From a virus: DNA of 34,030 nucleotides. Below the pieces are notes generated by a model. The model had not been told where the DNA came from and searched no databases. It saw nothing but the letters and a program-made list of their open reading frames with translations. Position 1 is the first letter of the stretch. Each line of letters starts with the position of its first letter. The stretch lies in IMG/VR virus record IMGVR_UViG_3300008216_000038, positions 1 through 34,030 of that record. One strand, written 5' to 3'. Positions 24,393 through 32,113 of the stretch are shown here, in pieces. The position numbers were made by a program, and so were the translations under genes.

Positions 24393-25410
24393 TGGTTCGC
24401 TCCAGTGGAAGCCTGTAGACTTTGCGTGGCGCCAAGGTCTTGGCAATCGTGCTGGCGTATTCGTCGCCCTGTTCGTCAGGGTCGCACCCGATGTAGATGG
24501 TTGCGTTGTCTGGCACGTTCAAACGGGAAAGTGAGGAGAAAGATCCGGAGGCACCGGAGATAATAGCGAGTTTGGTGTTGGCCTTTGCGGCTTCGGAACA
24601 GGCCATGATGAGATCAGTGATGCCTTCGCAGATGAGAAGGCCTTGTAGATCCTTTGTAGCGCTGCCTTTCATCAGCATCATCCCTTCGCGGTTGGCCATA
24701 AAAAGACCGCCAGCCTCGACACCTAACGGCCACCTGGTCTTCGGGGCATCTTTCCGATCAAAAACTGATCTGGCGTGAATGCTGGCAAAGGTGCCGTCGA
24801 TTTCAAAGGCCGGCACGATGAGCTTCCACTGAGAACTCCATCGTCTTGGCCACCAGTCTGGCCAGGTGTATTGGTTTGGGTCCGGTAGTACGCGGGCCAC
24901 GCCTGACTTGATGAGTGAGGGGATGTCGAACTGTCGTCGTTCAAGGAACCGCAGCACTGCGGTGTCTGTGTTTGAGCCAGTGAGCGTCTCGATCTTTCGG
25001 CTGGCAGACCACAAGGCGATGACCTCTTCTTGACTTGGCCGTTGCCTCTTTCTGGGTTCTCGTCGTTGTGGCTGCGTCACCGGTGTGCCGTTGGTTTGTT
25101 CTTCAATCCATCCACTCTGGAGGAACCACTCTTTCACAGATCGCTTCTTTTCTGCGGTGAGATTCCTCAGCCTGTCGCCCTCCATCTTGATGGCCACCAG
25201 ATCAATAGCATCACCACCTGAACCGCAAGCGTGGCACTTCCAGGCGCGGTCATCCCTCGTCACACCGACGGGACCGCGCTTGTCGTTGCTGCCGCGTGTC
25301 TCTGCGCCACAGTGGGGGCATGGTCCGAATGACCTACCGCGCTTCGGTGCTAAACCGACAGCTGTAGCTATGGTGCCAAGCGGCACCTCTTTTGCAGATT
25401 GAATCCACAT
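24385..25410 (-). CDS. DnaG-like primase with zinc ribbon and Toprim
   Basis: 341 residues from an ATG with CGGAGA upstream. Zinc ribbon: C31-x2-C34 and C59-x2-C62 (CPHC and KCHAC), then a linker rich in basic residues and a Toprim fold with E262 in LLICEGITD and an acidic pair D310-x-D312 in IGCDPDEQGDEY. Zinc-ribbon primases bind template DNA and make RNA primers. The stop overlaps the start of the VirE helicase gene, consistent with a two-protein primase-helicase. It is shorter than chromosomal DnaG and lacks its C-terminal helicase-binding domain. Confidence 0.88.
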   Translation of the reverse strand: MWIQSAKEVPLGTIATAVGLAPKRGRSFGPCPHCGAETRGSNDKRGPVGVTRDDRAWKCHACGSGGDAIDLVAIKMEGDRLRNLTAEKKRSVKEWFLQSGWIEEQTNGTPVTQPQRREPRKRQRPSQEEVIALWSASRKIETLTGSNTDTAVLRFLERRQFDIPSLIKSGVARVLPDPNQYTWPDWWPRRWSSQWKLIVPAFEIDGTFASIHARSVFDRKDAPKTRWPLGVEAGGLFMANREGMMLMKGSATKDLQGLLICEGITDLIMACSEAAKANTKLAIISGASGSFSSLSRLNVPDNATIYIGCDPDEQGDEYASTIAKTLAPRKVYRLPLERTIA

Positions 25411-25447
25411 GGTGTCTCCGCGGAGGATTCGAAGACTGACGCGAAAG

Positions 25448-25732
25448 TCAGCCAGCCATTTCCACGGAGTAGGTGAGCTCTCCAGTATGACTAATGGTAA
25501 AGCTCATCTGGATTCCGGTTTCTGCCTTTGCGCGCCTTGCGTAAGCGACCATCGTGTCCATCATGGGCGGGGGCCTGTTGCCCTTCATCATGTGCCATAG
25601 CGCTGTGTGACTCGTGCCGAGGACTCTGGCCACTGGGCGAATGCCGCCACCTAGCGATTCGACAAGAGCATCGAGCGCGGGCTTAGTGTCCACGCGTTCT
25701 TTTTGGTCTACATATTTCCTGCTATGTCCCAT
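25448..25732 (-). CDS. Cro/CI-like HTH regulator
   Basis: 94 residues; AAGGA lies upstream of the ATG. The N-terminus is basic, followed by an HTH pattern ALVESLGGGIRPVARVLGTS, then HTALWHMMKGNRPPPMMDTM and VAYARRAK. The 'Q/P-V-A-R-x-L-G-T-S-x-x-A-L-W-x-x-x-x-G' pattern is typical of XRE-family DNA-binding helices. The C-terminus is beta-like (MSFTISHTGELTYSV), so it could dimerise. It is encoded next to the primase in the leftward operon and may regulate it or a distant promoter. No operator can be assigned. Confidence 0.75.
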   Translation of the reverse strand: MGHSRKYVDQKERVDTKPALDALVESLGGGIRPVARVLGTSHTALWHMMKGNRPPPMMDTMVAYARRAKAETGIQMSFTISHTGELTYSVEMAG

Positions 25733-25735
25733 GAT

Positions 25736-26122
25736 CTATCCTTGGAATAAATTGTAAATAGGTCGTTTGTTTGTGCTGTCTTCGGAGCGTGTGGCCATGA
25801 GTGTCACCTCGCCGGCATCGTCTCCGTTGTCGTTGCGCACGCTCTTGCAGATCGAGAGCGTCTCTCCGAGGTTGAACTCCTCATCACTGTCTGGAAGTTC
25901 CATGACGATTTGATCGAAGGCCAGGTCAATCATCGGAACGATGTTCGTGTGAACGCCTGTGGCGCCACAGTATTCGTAATGCCCGATGCCCTGATCCTCA
26001 AAGTCTAAGGAGCTATTGTCAAGTACGGCCCAGAGCTCATCAAGTACCTGGTCGCATACGTCACGCTCGTAGTTCTCGTCGTATTCAACGAGCAGTGGTC
26101 GGGGGGCTGCGCTTCGCTTCAT
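25736..26122 (-). CDS. Hypothetical acidic protein
   Basis: 128 residues from an ATG with a CA-rich leader (CTCGTGTTGTGT on the plus strand, 26131-26142) also seen before two other genes. Acidic, with mixed alpha/beta look (EYDENYERDVCDQVLDELWA, then LDFEDQGIGHYEYCGATGVH and DLAFDQIVMELPDSDEEF). No motif known to me. Its position between the HTH regulator and radical SAM gene gives no clear functional hint. Confidence 0.6.
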   Translation of the reverse strand: MKRSAAPRPLLVEYDENYERDVCDQVLDELWAVLDNSSLDFEDQGIGHYEYCGATGVHTNIVPMIDLAFDQIVMELPDSDEEFNLGETLSICKSVRNDNGDDAGEVTLMATRSEDSTNKRPIYNLFQG

Positions 26123-26130
26123 GTCTGTTC

Positions 26131-26142
26131 CTCGTGTTGTGT
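26131..26142 (-). promoter_or_regulatory. CA-rich leader element 1 (ACACAACACGAG)
   Basis: On the minus strand ACACAACACGAG ends 8 nt before the ATG at 26122. It is the one-base-shorter version of ACACAACAACGAG found at 32380-32392 and 33206-33218. There is no strong Shine-Dalgarno here, so the element may aid ribosome entry. Confidence 0.45.
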
Positions 26143-26187
26143 GCTGTAGCCAATGTAGGCAACTGCCTGCTGCCTGTCAAGGCAACG

Positions 26188-27075
26188 TCACTCGTTGAGA
26201 GTTTTTTGATGTCCGCGGAACAATGGCGCCACAAATTTGAGAGCTTGCTCCTTCGCTTTGTGGGCCCCGTACATGGCGGCAGGCCTTGACCAGAGACGAG
26301 ACAGGAGCCTCCACTCTGTGGGGTAATCGATCCACCTGTCCTCTGGTTGGTACAGCTGGGCATGAGGAATACAGTCGAGTTCCCACACCCGCTCGAGGCG
26401 GCTGGTCGCCTTCTCTATGGTGTCGTTGCCGAAGCCAATGAGGGTGTAGACCCGGAGCCTCTTCATGGAGACGTCACTGAGGATCTCTCTCGCCTTCTCC
26501 AGGTGGTGGATGGCCAGCTTGGTGTCGGCCGCGAGGAAGATCTGTCCGAGCCTGATGGTCTGTACCTGTTCTGCAAACCAGGGATTGACCAGGCGACAGT
26601 CGATGCCGCCGGCGAACTCAATGCGTTCTGACTGGTTCCGCAACATCTCGAACACTCCGGCCTGGTGAGCTCTTGAGGCCTGCAGGAAGTTGTTGTCCTG
26701 GATTATCCAACCAGGCGGATAGTCTGGTATCTCAACGATGCGTCCTTCCCGAGCTGGGACCCGACACCATGGACACTTTCTGTTGCAGCCCCGTGTTGTG
26801 AATGTCACGCCTTCCTTGATGTACTTGCCCGGAACAAACTTCCCTTGCTCCTCATCAAAGGCGGGGCCGCCAATCTTGACGACGGGGTAGTGGGCTGCCC
26901 ATGCTCTCTGGAGCCTCTTGCCTTTCTCGATGTCCCAGGTGAATGCCACGGAGACATGCACCTCACTCACGACCGATGGGTCAGGTCTGAACATGGGCGG
27001 GTCGCCGACGAATGCCAACGCATCCTTCGGGGTGTGGGAGTTGCGCCTTGGGAATACCCGGATGAGTTTCTTCAT
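26188..27075 (-). CDS. Radical SAM enzyme (phage type, substrate unknown)
   Basis: 295 residues from ATG 27075, chosen over the ATG 30 nt upstream because it follows the previous stop and a G-rich site. The cluster C97-x3-C101-x2-C104 (RGCNRKCPWC) binds the 4Fe-4S that cleaves S-adenosylmethionine. Then IIQDNNFLQASRAH, IEFAGGIDCRLVNP and a later GFGNDTIEKATS and DCIPHAQLYQPE fit the radical SAM barrel. The N-terminus could hold a cobalamin-like or partner-binding domain (VSVAFTWDIEKGKRL); no B12-binding motif is clear. It lies next to a PP-loop ATPase and DNA modification genes, so modification of DNA bases is a possibility; tRNA modification or nucleotide metabolism are alternatives. Confidence 0.85.
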   Translation of the reverse strand: MKKLIRVFPRRNSHTPKDALAFVGDPPMFRPDPSVVSEVHVSVAFTWDIEKGKRLQRAWAAHYPVVKIGGPAFDEEQGKFVPGKYIKEGVTFTTRGCNRKCPWCRVPAREGRIVEIPDYPPGWIIQDNNFLQASRAHQAGVFEMLRNQSERIEFAGGIDCRLVNPWFAEQVQTIRLGQIFLAADTKLAIHHLEKAREILSDVSMKRLRVYTLIGFGNDTIEKATSRLERVWELDCIPHAQLYQPEDRWIDYPTEWRLLSRLWSRPAAMYGAHKAKEQALKFVAPLFRGHQKTLNE

Positions 27076-27080
27076 CGCCC

Positions 27081-28067
27081 CTACTTCTCTGAACCAGTGT
27101 CGCACATCCCCCAGCGCACACAGCCCTGATGGCCTGTCGGGTCAGTGAAGAGTTCTACCTGGTTCATGCTCCCGCCTCGAGTGGTGCGAGCCCACTTGAT
27201 CACCTTGTCGATAGGCCAGCCATCACCCGCACGCTTTCCCGTCTTCGCGTCAGTTCTGGAGATCGGATTCTGGAACCAGGTAGGGGGATGATATCCGAGA
27301 GACTCGAAGGTCTCACCCTTGTCGGCATATCGAGCCGCGGCCATATCCATAACGACCTCTTCGAGCTCGCCAAGAATGCTTAGGCGTTCTGGCGTGAAGT
27401 CGCTCATGGCCCGCAGCTCCGCCTTTCTAGCAAAGATGCATGGGTAACAGCCTACCCTGGTCGATCCTTGCTCAAGGTAGAGTCGGCAGGGGCGCACCCC
27501 GTGGCGCTGGTGGATAGCGATGACATCCTCTTCCGACCAGTCGATCAGTGGGCGCCAGACATCACACTTGAAGGTTCCGCTGTGTTCCCATTCCAGCATG
27601 AGAGACCGGGCGGCACTCTCCTGGGCCCGGATGCCCACGACATTGACCACTTGGCCCTCGCGCTCAAGGAGGTAATCCCTTGCCGGGAAGACCTTGAGGC
27701 CTTGAGTACACCACCGCCTGACGCGAGAGGGAAACATTCCCTTCTTCAGACAGAGCCGCACCATCGAGGAATACTCCACTCCAAGCATCTTCTCGAAATG
27801 CTCTGCGATTGGAACCAACTCTTCCTTGAGGTCGATCTTGGCTTGAAGCCTGGTCACGGGCCCCACGACAGCTGGGAGATCGTTCTCTACATACTCATAG
27901 AGCAGGTCGTGTTCCCATCCAGTATCGAAGAAGATGCGGTCGTACTCGTCAGGCTCGAAGCCCAACTCCATGAGGTACAGGCAGCAGGCCGTGGAGTCCT
28001 TGCCACCGCTGACAGAGACAACCAAGCGTCGTCCTGCGAGGATGTCATTGAGTTCTGTGCGTGTCAT
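27081..28067 (-). CDS. PP-loop ATPase of the PAPS reductase / DndC-like superfamily
   Basis: 328 residues; ATG overlaps the methyltransferase stop (ATGA). The PP-loop VSVSGGKDSTA at about 17-27 binds ATP and adenylates a substrate. Later parts carry FDTGWEHD, a RRWCTQGLK element, VVGIRAQESAARS, WRPLIDWSEEDV and GCYPCIFARK, so two to four cysteines might hold an iron-sulfur cluster or transfer sulfur, as in DndC and TtcA-like proteins. Plain PAPS reduction is less likely in a phage, as no other sulfate assimilation gene is present. I see no DndA, B, D or E, so a full phosphorothioate system is not present in this window. Confidence 0.85.
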   Translation of the reverse strand: MTRTELNDILAGRRLVVSVSGGKDSTACCLYLMELGFEPDEYDRIFFDTGWEHDLLYEYVENDLPAVVGPVTRLQAKIDLKEELVPIAEHFEKMLGVEYSSMVRLCLKKGMFPSRVRRWCTQGLKVFPARDYLLEREGQVVNVVGIRAQESAARSLMLEWEHSGTFKCDVWRPLIDWSEEDVIAIHQRHGVRPCRLYLEQGSTRVGCYPCIFARKAELRAMSDFTPERLSILGELEEVVMDMAAARYADKGETFESLGYHPPTWFQNPISRTDAKTGKRAGDGWPIDKVIKWARTTRGGSMNQVELFTDPTGHQGCVRWGMCDTGSEK

Positions 28068-28912
28068 CGTCCTTCCCTAACTTGTCGGAACAAAGGCGCG
28101 TCGCCCCTGATTCGTCTGCGAGCTTCTTCTGCGTACTCTTCGTTGAGCTCATAGCCCAGGAAGTTTCTGCCCAGCCTGTTCGCCACCAGGCCGGTGGTGC
28201 CAGCGCCGGCGAATGGATCGAGCACCAGGTCTCCGACTGCACTCCCGGCCTTGATGCAGCGCTCTGCCAGCAGCTCCGGCATGACCGCTTGATGGCTTCC
28301 TGCGTACCTGGCCACAGGCATGGACCAGACATCTCTCGGTCGGCGGCCGTCGAGCTCGTCAGCGTTGTACACGCGCCCGCTGTAGGTGTCGTTGCCGCTC
28401 TGCTTGTGCCCGCCAAAGCCAGCTGTGATGGTGGCGTTCGGATGCTTGAGTGGTTCAAGCACAGCCTGCATATCGAAGTAGTAGTCGTGCTGCTTGGCAA
28501 AGAGAAAGATGTATTCGTGCGATGGCGTGAAACGATTGGTGACGCCACCTCCTGCAGGGATGGGATTGGTCTTGTGCCAGATGATGTCGGAGCGCAATAT
28601 CCAGCCACGGCGCTTGAGTTCAAGAGCCACGCGCCACGGCATGCCAACCAACTCCTTGTTGTGGTATCCGTCTCCGATGTTCAGCCACAGCGTTCCGTCG
28701 TCTGTGAGGATGTTCCCGACTATGTCCAGCCTGTTGGCCAGTTGGTAGACGTATTCATTCCTGGTCTGGTCAGCGCCGAGCTCGCCATCGGTTCCATAGT
28801 TCCGTTGGTTCCAGTAGGGCGGGCTCGTCACGCAGCACCTGGCCGCGTTGGTAGATGATTCTGTAAGGTTCTGGCAGTCTCCATGGATTACTGCAGCCCA
28901 CGTTTCAGGCAT
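28064..28912 (-). CDS. DNA amino-methyltransferase (N4-cytosine or N6-adenine, beta class)
   Basis: 282 residues from ATG 28912, with GGAG upstream and an 8-nt overlap with the GNAT gene stop; in-frame codons further upstream are low quality. Motif IV TSPPYW at 29-34 precedes the SAM-binding motif I DPFAGAGTT at 232-240, the beta-class order. Intervening segments include GTLWLNIGDGYHN, MPWRVALELKRRGWILRSDI, PSHEYIFLFAKQHDYYFD and PRDVWSMPV. An S-P-P-Y motif is most frequent in N4-cytosine enzymes, but adenine enzymes with it exist. A solitary phage enzyme without a restriction partner would protect phage DNA or mark it for a second modification. Confidence 0.92.
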   Translation of the reverse strand: MPETWAAVIHGDCQNLTESSTNAARCCVTSPPYWNQRNYGTDGELGADQTRNEYVYQLANRLDIVGNILTDDGTLWLNIGDGYHNKELVGMPWRVALELKRRGWILRSDIIWHKTNPIPAGGGVTNRFTPSHEYIFLFAKQHDYYFDMQAVLEPLKHPNATITAGFGGHKQSGNDTYSGRVYNADELDGRRPRDVWSMPVARYAGSHQAVMPELLAERCIKAGSAVGDLVLDPFAGAGTTGLVANRLGRNFLGYELNEEYAEEARRRIRGDAPLFRQVREGR

Positions 28913-29417
28913 GTTGTATGTCTCCGGAGAACAGTTGGAGGGTTGAGTTGATTGCCAGTTCTGCTGGCGGCATGTCTGCGGGCAACAGCTGGAGCGCAAT
29001 GAGGCCCAGGTCTTTGGTCTTGCCCACTTCCTTGAATCCTGCCCGCCTATAGCACCGGCCGAAGTCCCGCTTCTTGCGGACCTTGCGTGGGTCTACGAAG
29101 GTGATCATGCCGAGCTCTGGCGGGTCTCCCCACACAGCACGGGTAGCGGCGATGGCCTCGAGTATGAGCTCACTGGAGAGGCCGGCGCCCTCGTTCCGGA
29201 ACAATGAGTTCACCCAGGCGCCAGCCCATGCGTGCTTGGTGTACTCCGGAAAGGGCCAGGACGTGACCCACAGCGCCTTGGCGGGAGCTCCTGCCAAGAG
29301 CACGACGCACCGACCAGGCGGGACGAACTGCGGGCTTCCAACCTTCTGTCGGTTGTAGTGCCTATCGGCTAACGGCAACGCTTCCTTGTCGGCGCGGCTG
29401 GATACTCGCCACCTCAC
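28905..29417 (-). CDS. GNAT-fold protein, Mom-like DNA modification candidate
   Basis: 170 residues from a GTG coupled to the upstream mini-gene (GTGA). Early motif ADRHYNRQK (H20-Y21), then FVPPGRCVVLL, ALWVTSWPF, KHAWAGAWVNSLFRNEGAGL, with R-N-E-G-A-G at 74-79 matching the acetyl-CoA-binding R/Q-x-x-G-x-G/A of GNAT proteins, and a C-terminal RCYRRAGF near 121-128 matching the GNAT YxxxGF element. GNAT proteins of this kind in phages include Mom of phage Mu, which adds a methylcarbamoyl group to adenine in DNA. The adjacent DNA methyltransferase supports the Mom reading. I rely on the motif pattern and context, not an alignment; an unrelated acetyltransferase remains possible. Confidence 0.75.
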   Translation of the reverse strand: MRWRVSSRADKEALPLADRHYNRQKVGSPQFVPPGRCVVLLAGAPAKALWVTSWPFPEYTKHAWAGAWVNSLFRNEGAGLSSELILEAIAATRAVWGDPPELGMITFVDPRKVRKKRDFGRCYRRAGFKEVGKTKDLGLIALQLLPADMPPAELAINSTLQLFSGDIQHA

Positions 29418-29482
29418 ATCGCCTGCTCAAGCAGCCAGGTCACGGCAAACCAGAGGACCAACAAGATTAAAACTTCTTTCAT
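29414..29482 (-). CDS. 22-residue membrane mini-protein coupled to the GNAT gene
   Basis: ATG at 29482 overlaps the upstream stop (ATGA) and its own TGA overlaps the GTG of the GNAT gene (GTGA). The product is MKEVLILLVLWFAV followed by TWLLEQAM: one lysine, then a compact hydrophobic helix and an acidic end, a typical single-span peptide. No ribosome site is needed because of coupling. It could be a toxin-like or regulatory peptide, or serve chiefly to deliver ribosomes to the GNAT start. Confidence 0.6.
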   Translation of the reverse strand: MKEVLILLVLWFAVTWLLEQAM

Positions 29483-29880
29483 GCGTCCCCCACCGGGCCT
29501 GCTTGGTCTACGAGGGCGCGTTGGTATTCAAGGGCTTCGTTCGCTTCCTGCTTCCTCTCCTCTTGTTTCGCTTTCCGAACCCTTGCAACCAGGTTCTCTT
29601 GCCACTGGTACTTGATCGACGGGAGCAGCGCACACACGCTGGGGTCTCGCGGATCCCCATGGTGCCTGAGGCAGTAGTGCAGGAAGTCTTCCGCCATTTC
29701 CCATGGGTCTTCCGGCAGATCAGCCAGGCCACAGTAGTCTCGCCAGATTTCCTCGTAGGCGTCATCGTCCTGAATCTCGTGCCGTGCATCGCGAATGCCT
29801 GGGCCAAAGGCTACGCCGGTGGTGTTGCAGTAGAACACTGCGATTCCCTTTCGCTTGTCGTGTAGAACATCAATCGCCAT
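29479..29880 (-). CDS. Hypothetical protein upstream of the modification cassette
   Basis: 133 residues. The N-terminal half is mixed (IAVFYCNTTGVAFGPGIRDA) with a GFGP-like turn; the middle is acidic and aromatic (DDDAYEEIWRDYCGLADLPE, then DPWEMAEDFLHYCLRHHGD) and the C-terminus is a charged helix (VRKAKQEERKQEANEALEYQ). Not recognised. The start lies 3 nt after the helicase stop and the end overlaps the mini-gene, so it belongs to a tightly coupled unit with the GNAT and methyltransferase genes. Confidence 0.65.
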   Translation of the reverse strand: MAIDVLHDKRKGIAVFYCNTTGVAFGPGIRDARHEIQDDDAYEEIWRDYCGLADLPEDPWEMAEDFLHYCLRHHGDPRDPSVCALLPSIKYQWQENLVARVRKAKQEERKQEANEALEYQRALVDQAGPVGDA

Positions 29881-29883
29881 GAT

Positions 29884-31263
29884 TCAAACCTCGCATCCGA
29901 GCTCTCTGTAGAGCTTCATTCGTTTCTTAGAAAGCGCAAAGAGTGCGCCAGATCTGTCGACACAGTCGACCACCAGTGGAGTCTGCTTGTTCTCGGCCAC
30001 GCGCATGATGCGCCCGATGCGTTGCTGCACTCTGCCCATCGCCTTGGTTGGAGAGGTGAGCACAACAGTATCCAGGCTAGGCAGGTCGAGTCCTTCGTCG
30101 GCAACCGTAGTGGCAAAGATGGCCCGCAGTTCTCCGGAGTCGGCGGCCTCAAGTACAGCTGCCCGCTTCTTCTTTGACATCGTGCCGACCAGCGCAGCGG
30201 CACTGAAGCCTGCGTCAGCCAACTCCTCTGCCAGGTCTACACAGTGCGCTACCCTATCGGAGAGCACCAGCACTTGGCGGCCTGCGTTCAAGAGCTCACA
30301 GATTCGACCGATGATCTTCTCGTTTCGATCTGTGTCGCCGCACATCTTGTTGATCAGTATGGGCCAGTCGACTCTAGTGGCTGGCGGTTCCCATCCGGTG
30401 AACAGTTGTTCCACCCTGGGCGCCATGACGCGTCCTGCATCCACCATGTTCTTAGTGCTGATTTCCTTGAGCACGTCACCGAAGTGCCAGTACAGGAGTT
30501 TGGTGAGCCCGTCGTTTCTCTCTGGCGTTGCAGTCAGCCCCAGTCTGTAGGTCGAGGGGATAGCCATGAGCACACGGGAGAAGGTGTGCGCCGGTACATG
30601 GTGAGCTTCATCGAGGATGCACAGCCCGAACTCGTTGTCGACAGCCCACTGGTACAGTTCATCCCAACGCCAGCGAATCAGGCTCTGGATGGTAGCCACG
30701 ACCACGCGCCCGGTGTCGTCGTTGTCTCCACCACCGATGACCGTCGCGTCGATGTTCAGTTGTTCCTTGCACCTGGTGACCCACTGCATCGCAAGGTCGA
30801 GTGTATGGACCAGCACCAGAGCTCTGGTTGGCAGTGCTGAGATTGCGCCGATGCCGATGGTGGTCTTGCCTGCACCGCATGGTGCCACTACCAGGCCACT
30901 GCCTGTGTTCAGGAGCTCCTGCACGGCCTGGTTTTGGTAGTCCCTAAGGGTGATGTGGTCGGCTATGTCGAGGCGGTCAGCGTCACCGCACACTGTTCGC
31001 CTTGTGATGTCCAGGTCCAAGTCGTCCAGGCTCACGGCTCTCGGCACCATGATGCCGCCGTACCAAGGATGCCAGACAGGGAACAGCTGTGGCCCGTATA
31101 CCCAGCGCTCCGGCAGAGGCAGCCTCTTGCCTTGGCTTCGCAGCCTCATGGCCTGTTGCCACTCGGGGCTTTCTAGCTTGTAGGTGTCCTTGATCTCGCC
31201 CAGGTATGGAGAGCCAGGCGGCAGGTACCATCCACCAGCAAGCACGGCGCGGGTGTCGTTCAT
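29884..31263 (-). CDS. SF2 DEAD/DEAH helicase (RadD/UvsW-like)
   Basis: 459 residues; ATG overlaps the stop of the previous gene (ATGA). Motifs: a Q-like LRDYQNQAV at 107-115, Walker A APCGAGKTT at 127-135, DEAH at 218-221 (CILDEAHH), TATP at 244-247 (LGLTATPERN), a helicase-C domain with VGTMSKKKRAAVLE and TVADEGLDLP, and motif VI near the end (VQQRIGRIMRV). This pattern is standard for SF2 translocases used by phages such as T4 UvsW to process recombination and replication forks. The N-terminal 100 residues contain an aromatic segment (ERWVYGPQLFPVWHPWYGG) found in several phage members. It is an ATPase acting on nucleic acid; exact substrate unknown. Confidence 0.92.
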   Translation of the reverse strand: MNDTRAVLAGGWYLPPGSPYLGEIKDTYKLESPEWQQAMRLRSQGKRLPLPERWVYGPQLFPVWHPWYGGIMVPRAVSLDDLDLDITRRTVCGDADRLDIADHITLRDYQNQAVQELLNTGSGLVVAPCGAGKTTIGIGAISALPTRALVLVHTLDLAMQWVTRCKEQLNIDATVIGGGDNDDTGRVVVATIQSLIRWRWDELYQWAVDNEFGLCILDEAHHVPAHTFSRVLMAIPSTYRLGLTATPERNDGLTKLLYWHFGDVLKEISTKNMVDAGRVMAPRVEQLFTGWEPPATRVDWPILINKMCGDTDRNEKIIGRICELLNAGRQVLVLSDRVAHCVDLAEELADAGFSAAALVGTMSKKKRAAVLEAADSGELRAIFATTVADEGLDLPSLDTVVLTSPTKAMGRVQQRIGRIMRVAENKQTPLVVDCVDRSGALFALSKKRMKLYRELGCEV

Positions 31264-31787
31264 CGCTCGTCCCTCATCTTTCCTACAGCGTAGCTCGCGA
31301 AGAGCTCAAGCACGCGCTTGGCGTTGAGCACGATGCCGGCGTCCTCGGCTTCTTCGAAGGCCTTGTTCAGGTTCTCGGTTGCGCCGACGAGCTTGGCGTT
31401 TTCCGCCTTGAGTCTGTCGATTTCGTTCAGTGCGTTGACCAGTCTCTTCCGCATCCAACGGGTTTCTTTCTCTTGGTCCGGGCTTCGCATGAGTGGCGTG
31501 ACGCCGTCGGCCAGTCTCCAGGTCGTGAAGCCATTGGCGCCACGCTTGCCGTTGACATAAACGAGCAGGCCCTTCTTTCGTAGCGCGTCTAGAGATGTTC
31601 TGGCTCGGTTGTTGGGCTCTGACTGCAAGACTTTGCCGGATCTGCTGGTCTCCTTTTCCTTGGTGCGGAGGCCTAGTAGTTCAACTACGTCGTCGGTTGT
31701 GAACAAGGACCCCGGGTAAAGTCGAGTATAGGCCCAGCAAAGTATGGCTGCCTGGTTCGTTCCTTCTCGGACGCCTTGGAAGATCAT
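31260..31787 (-). CDS. Winged-helix / coiled-coil protein (putative regulator)
   Basis: 175 residues, coupled to both neighbours by ATGA. N-terminal half: QAAILCWAYTRLYPGSLFTT, DDVVELLGLR, NRARTSLDALRKKGLLVYVN followed by GANGFTTWRL, which follows the helix-turn-helix plus beta-wing pattern. C-terminal half is a coiled coil (LVNALNEIDRLKAENAKLVG). A winged helix with a coiled-coil tail suggests a dimeric DNA-binding or loader protein for the adjacent helicase. No exact family assigned. Confidence 0.7.
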   Translation of the reverse strand: MIFQGVREGTNQAAILCWAYTRLYPGSLFTTDDVVELLGLRTKEKETSRSGKVLQSEPNNRARTSLDALRKKGLLVYVNGKRGANGFTTWRLADGVTPLMRSPDQEKETRWMRKRLVNALNEIDRLKAENAKLVGATENLNKAFEEAEDAGIVLNAKRVLELFASYAVGKMRDER

Positions 31788-32113
31788 TCCTCACCACCCG
31801 GGGTGTCTGATGCGCGACACCCTTCGAGTATTGAGAGTGACAACTCCTGGATGGCCGCGCCACGCTCACGGTCTGCCTTCGCTTCACTTGGGACGTCATG
31901 CCGCGCGAGATGGAGAACCAGGTCAGCCACCGTGAACAGTGTGCTTGCCAGGTTTCTCAGCGCAATCGCCTCTGAACCGCCGCCGCTGTTGAAGTAGACC
32001 TCGTCTTGTCCCTCGCGAAGCACGAGCCTCACTTCTGCCATATATATGAGGTGTCCGTGAATGATCTCGGATTCTATGATTCGAACGGTGGGCTTTGCTT
32101 GCAGGTCGATCAT
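31784..32113 (-). CDS. Hypothetical small protein
   Basis: 109 residues, ATGA-coupled at both ends. A beta-rich N-terminus (KPTVRIIESEIIHGHLIYMA, then EVRLVLREGQDEVYF), a glycine-rich turn (NSGGGSE) and a helical middle (AIALRNLASTLFTVADLVLH). The last 25 residues are charged or flexible. No membrane segment strong enough to call. Position between a winged-helix gene and an unknown gene gives no functional assignment. Confidence 0.65.
   Translation of the reverse strand: MIDLQAKPTVRIIESEIIHGHLIYMAEVRLVLREGQDEVYFNSGGGSEAIALRNLASTLFTVADLVLHLARHDVPSEAKADRERGAAIQELSLSILEGCRASDTPGGEE

Noticed and set aside
27081-28067. Complete DNA phosphorothioation (Dnd) system
   Set aside because: Only a DndC-like PP-loop protein is present; no DndA, DndB, DndD or DndE-like gene is seen in the window.
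28061-28858. 265-codon rightward frame opposite the methyltransferase gene
   Set aside because: It is antisense to a gene with clear catalytic motifs and has no recognisable protein pattern; a byproduct of GC-rich codon use.
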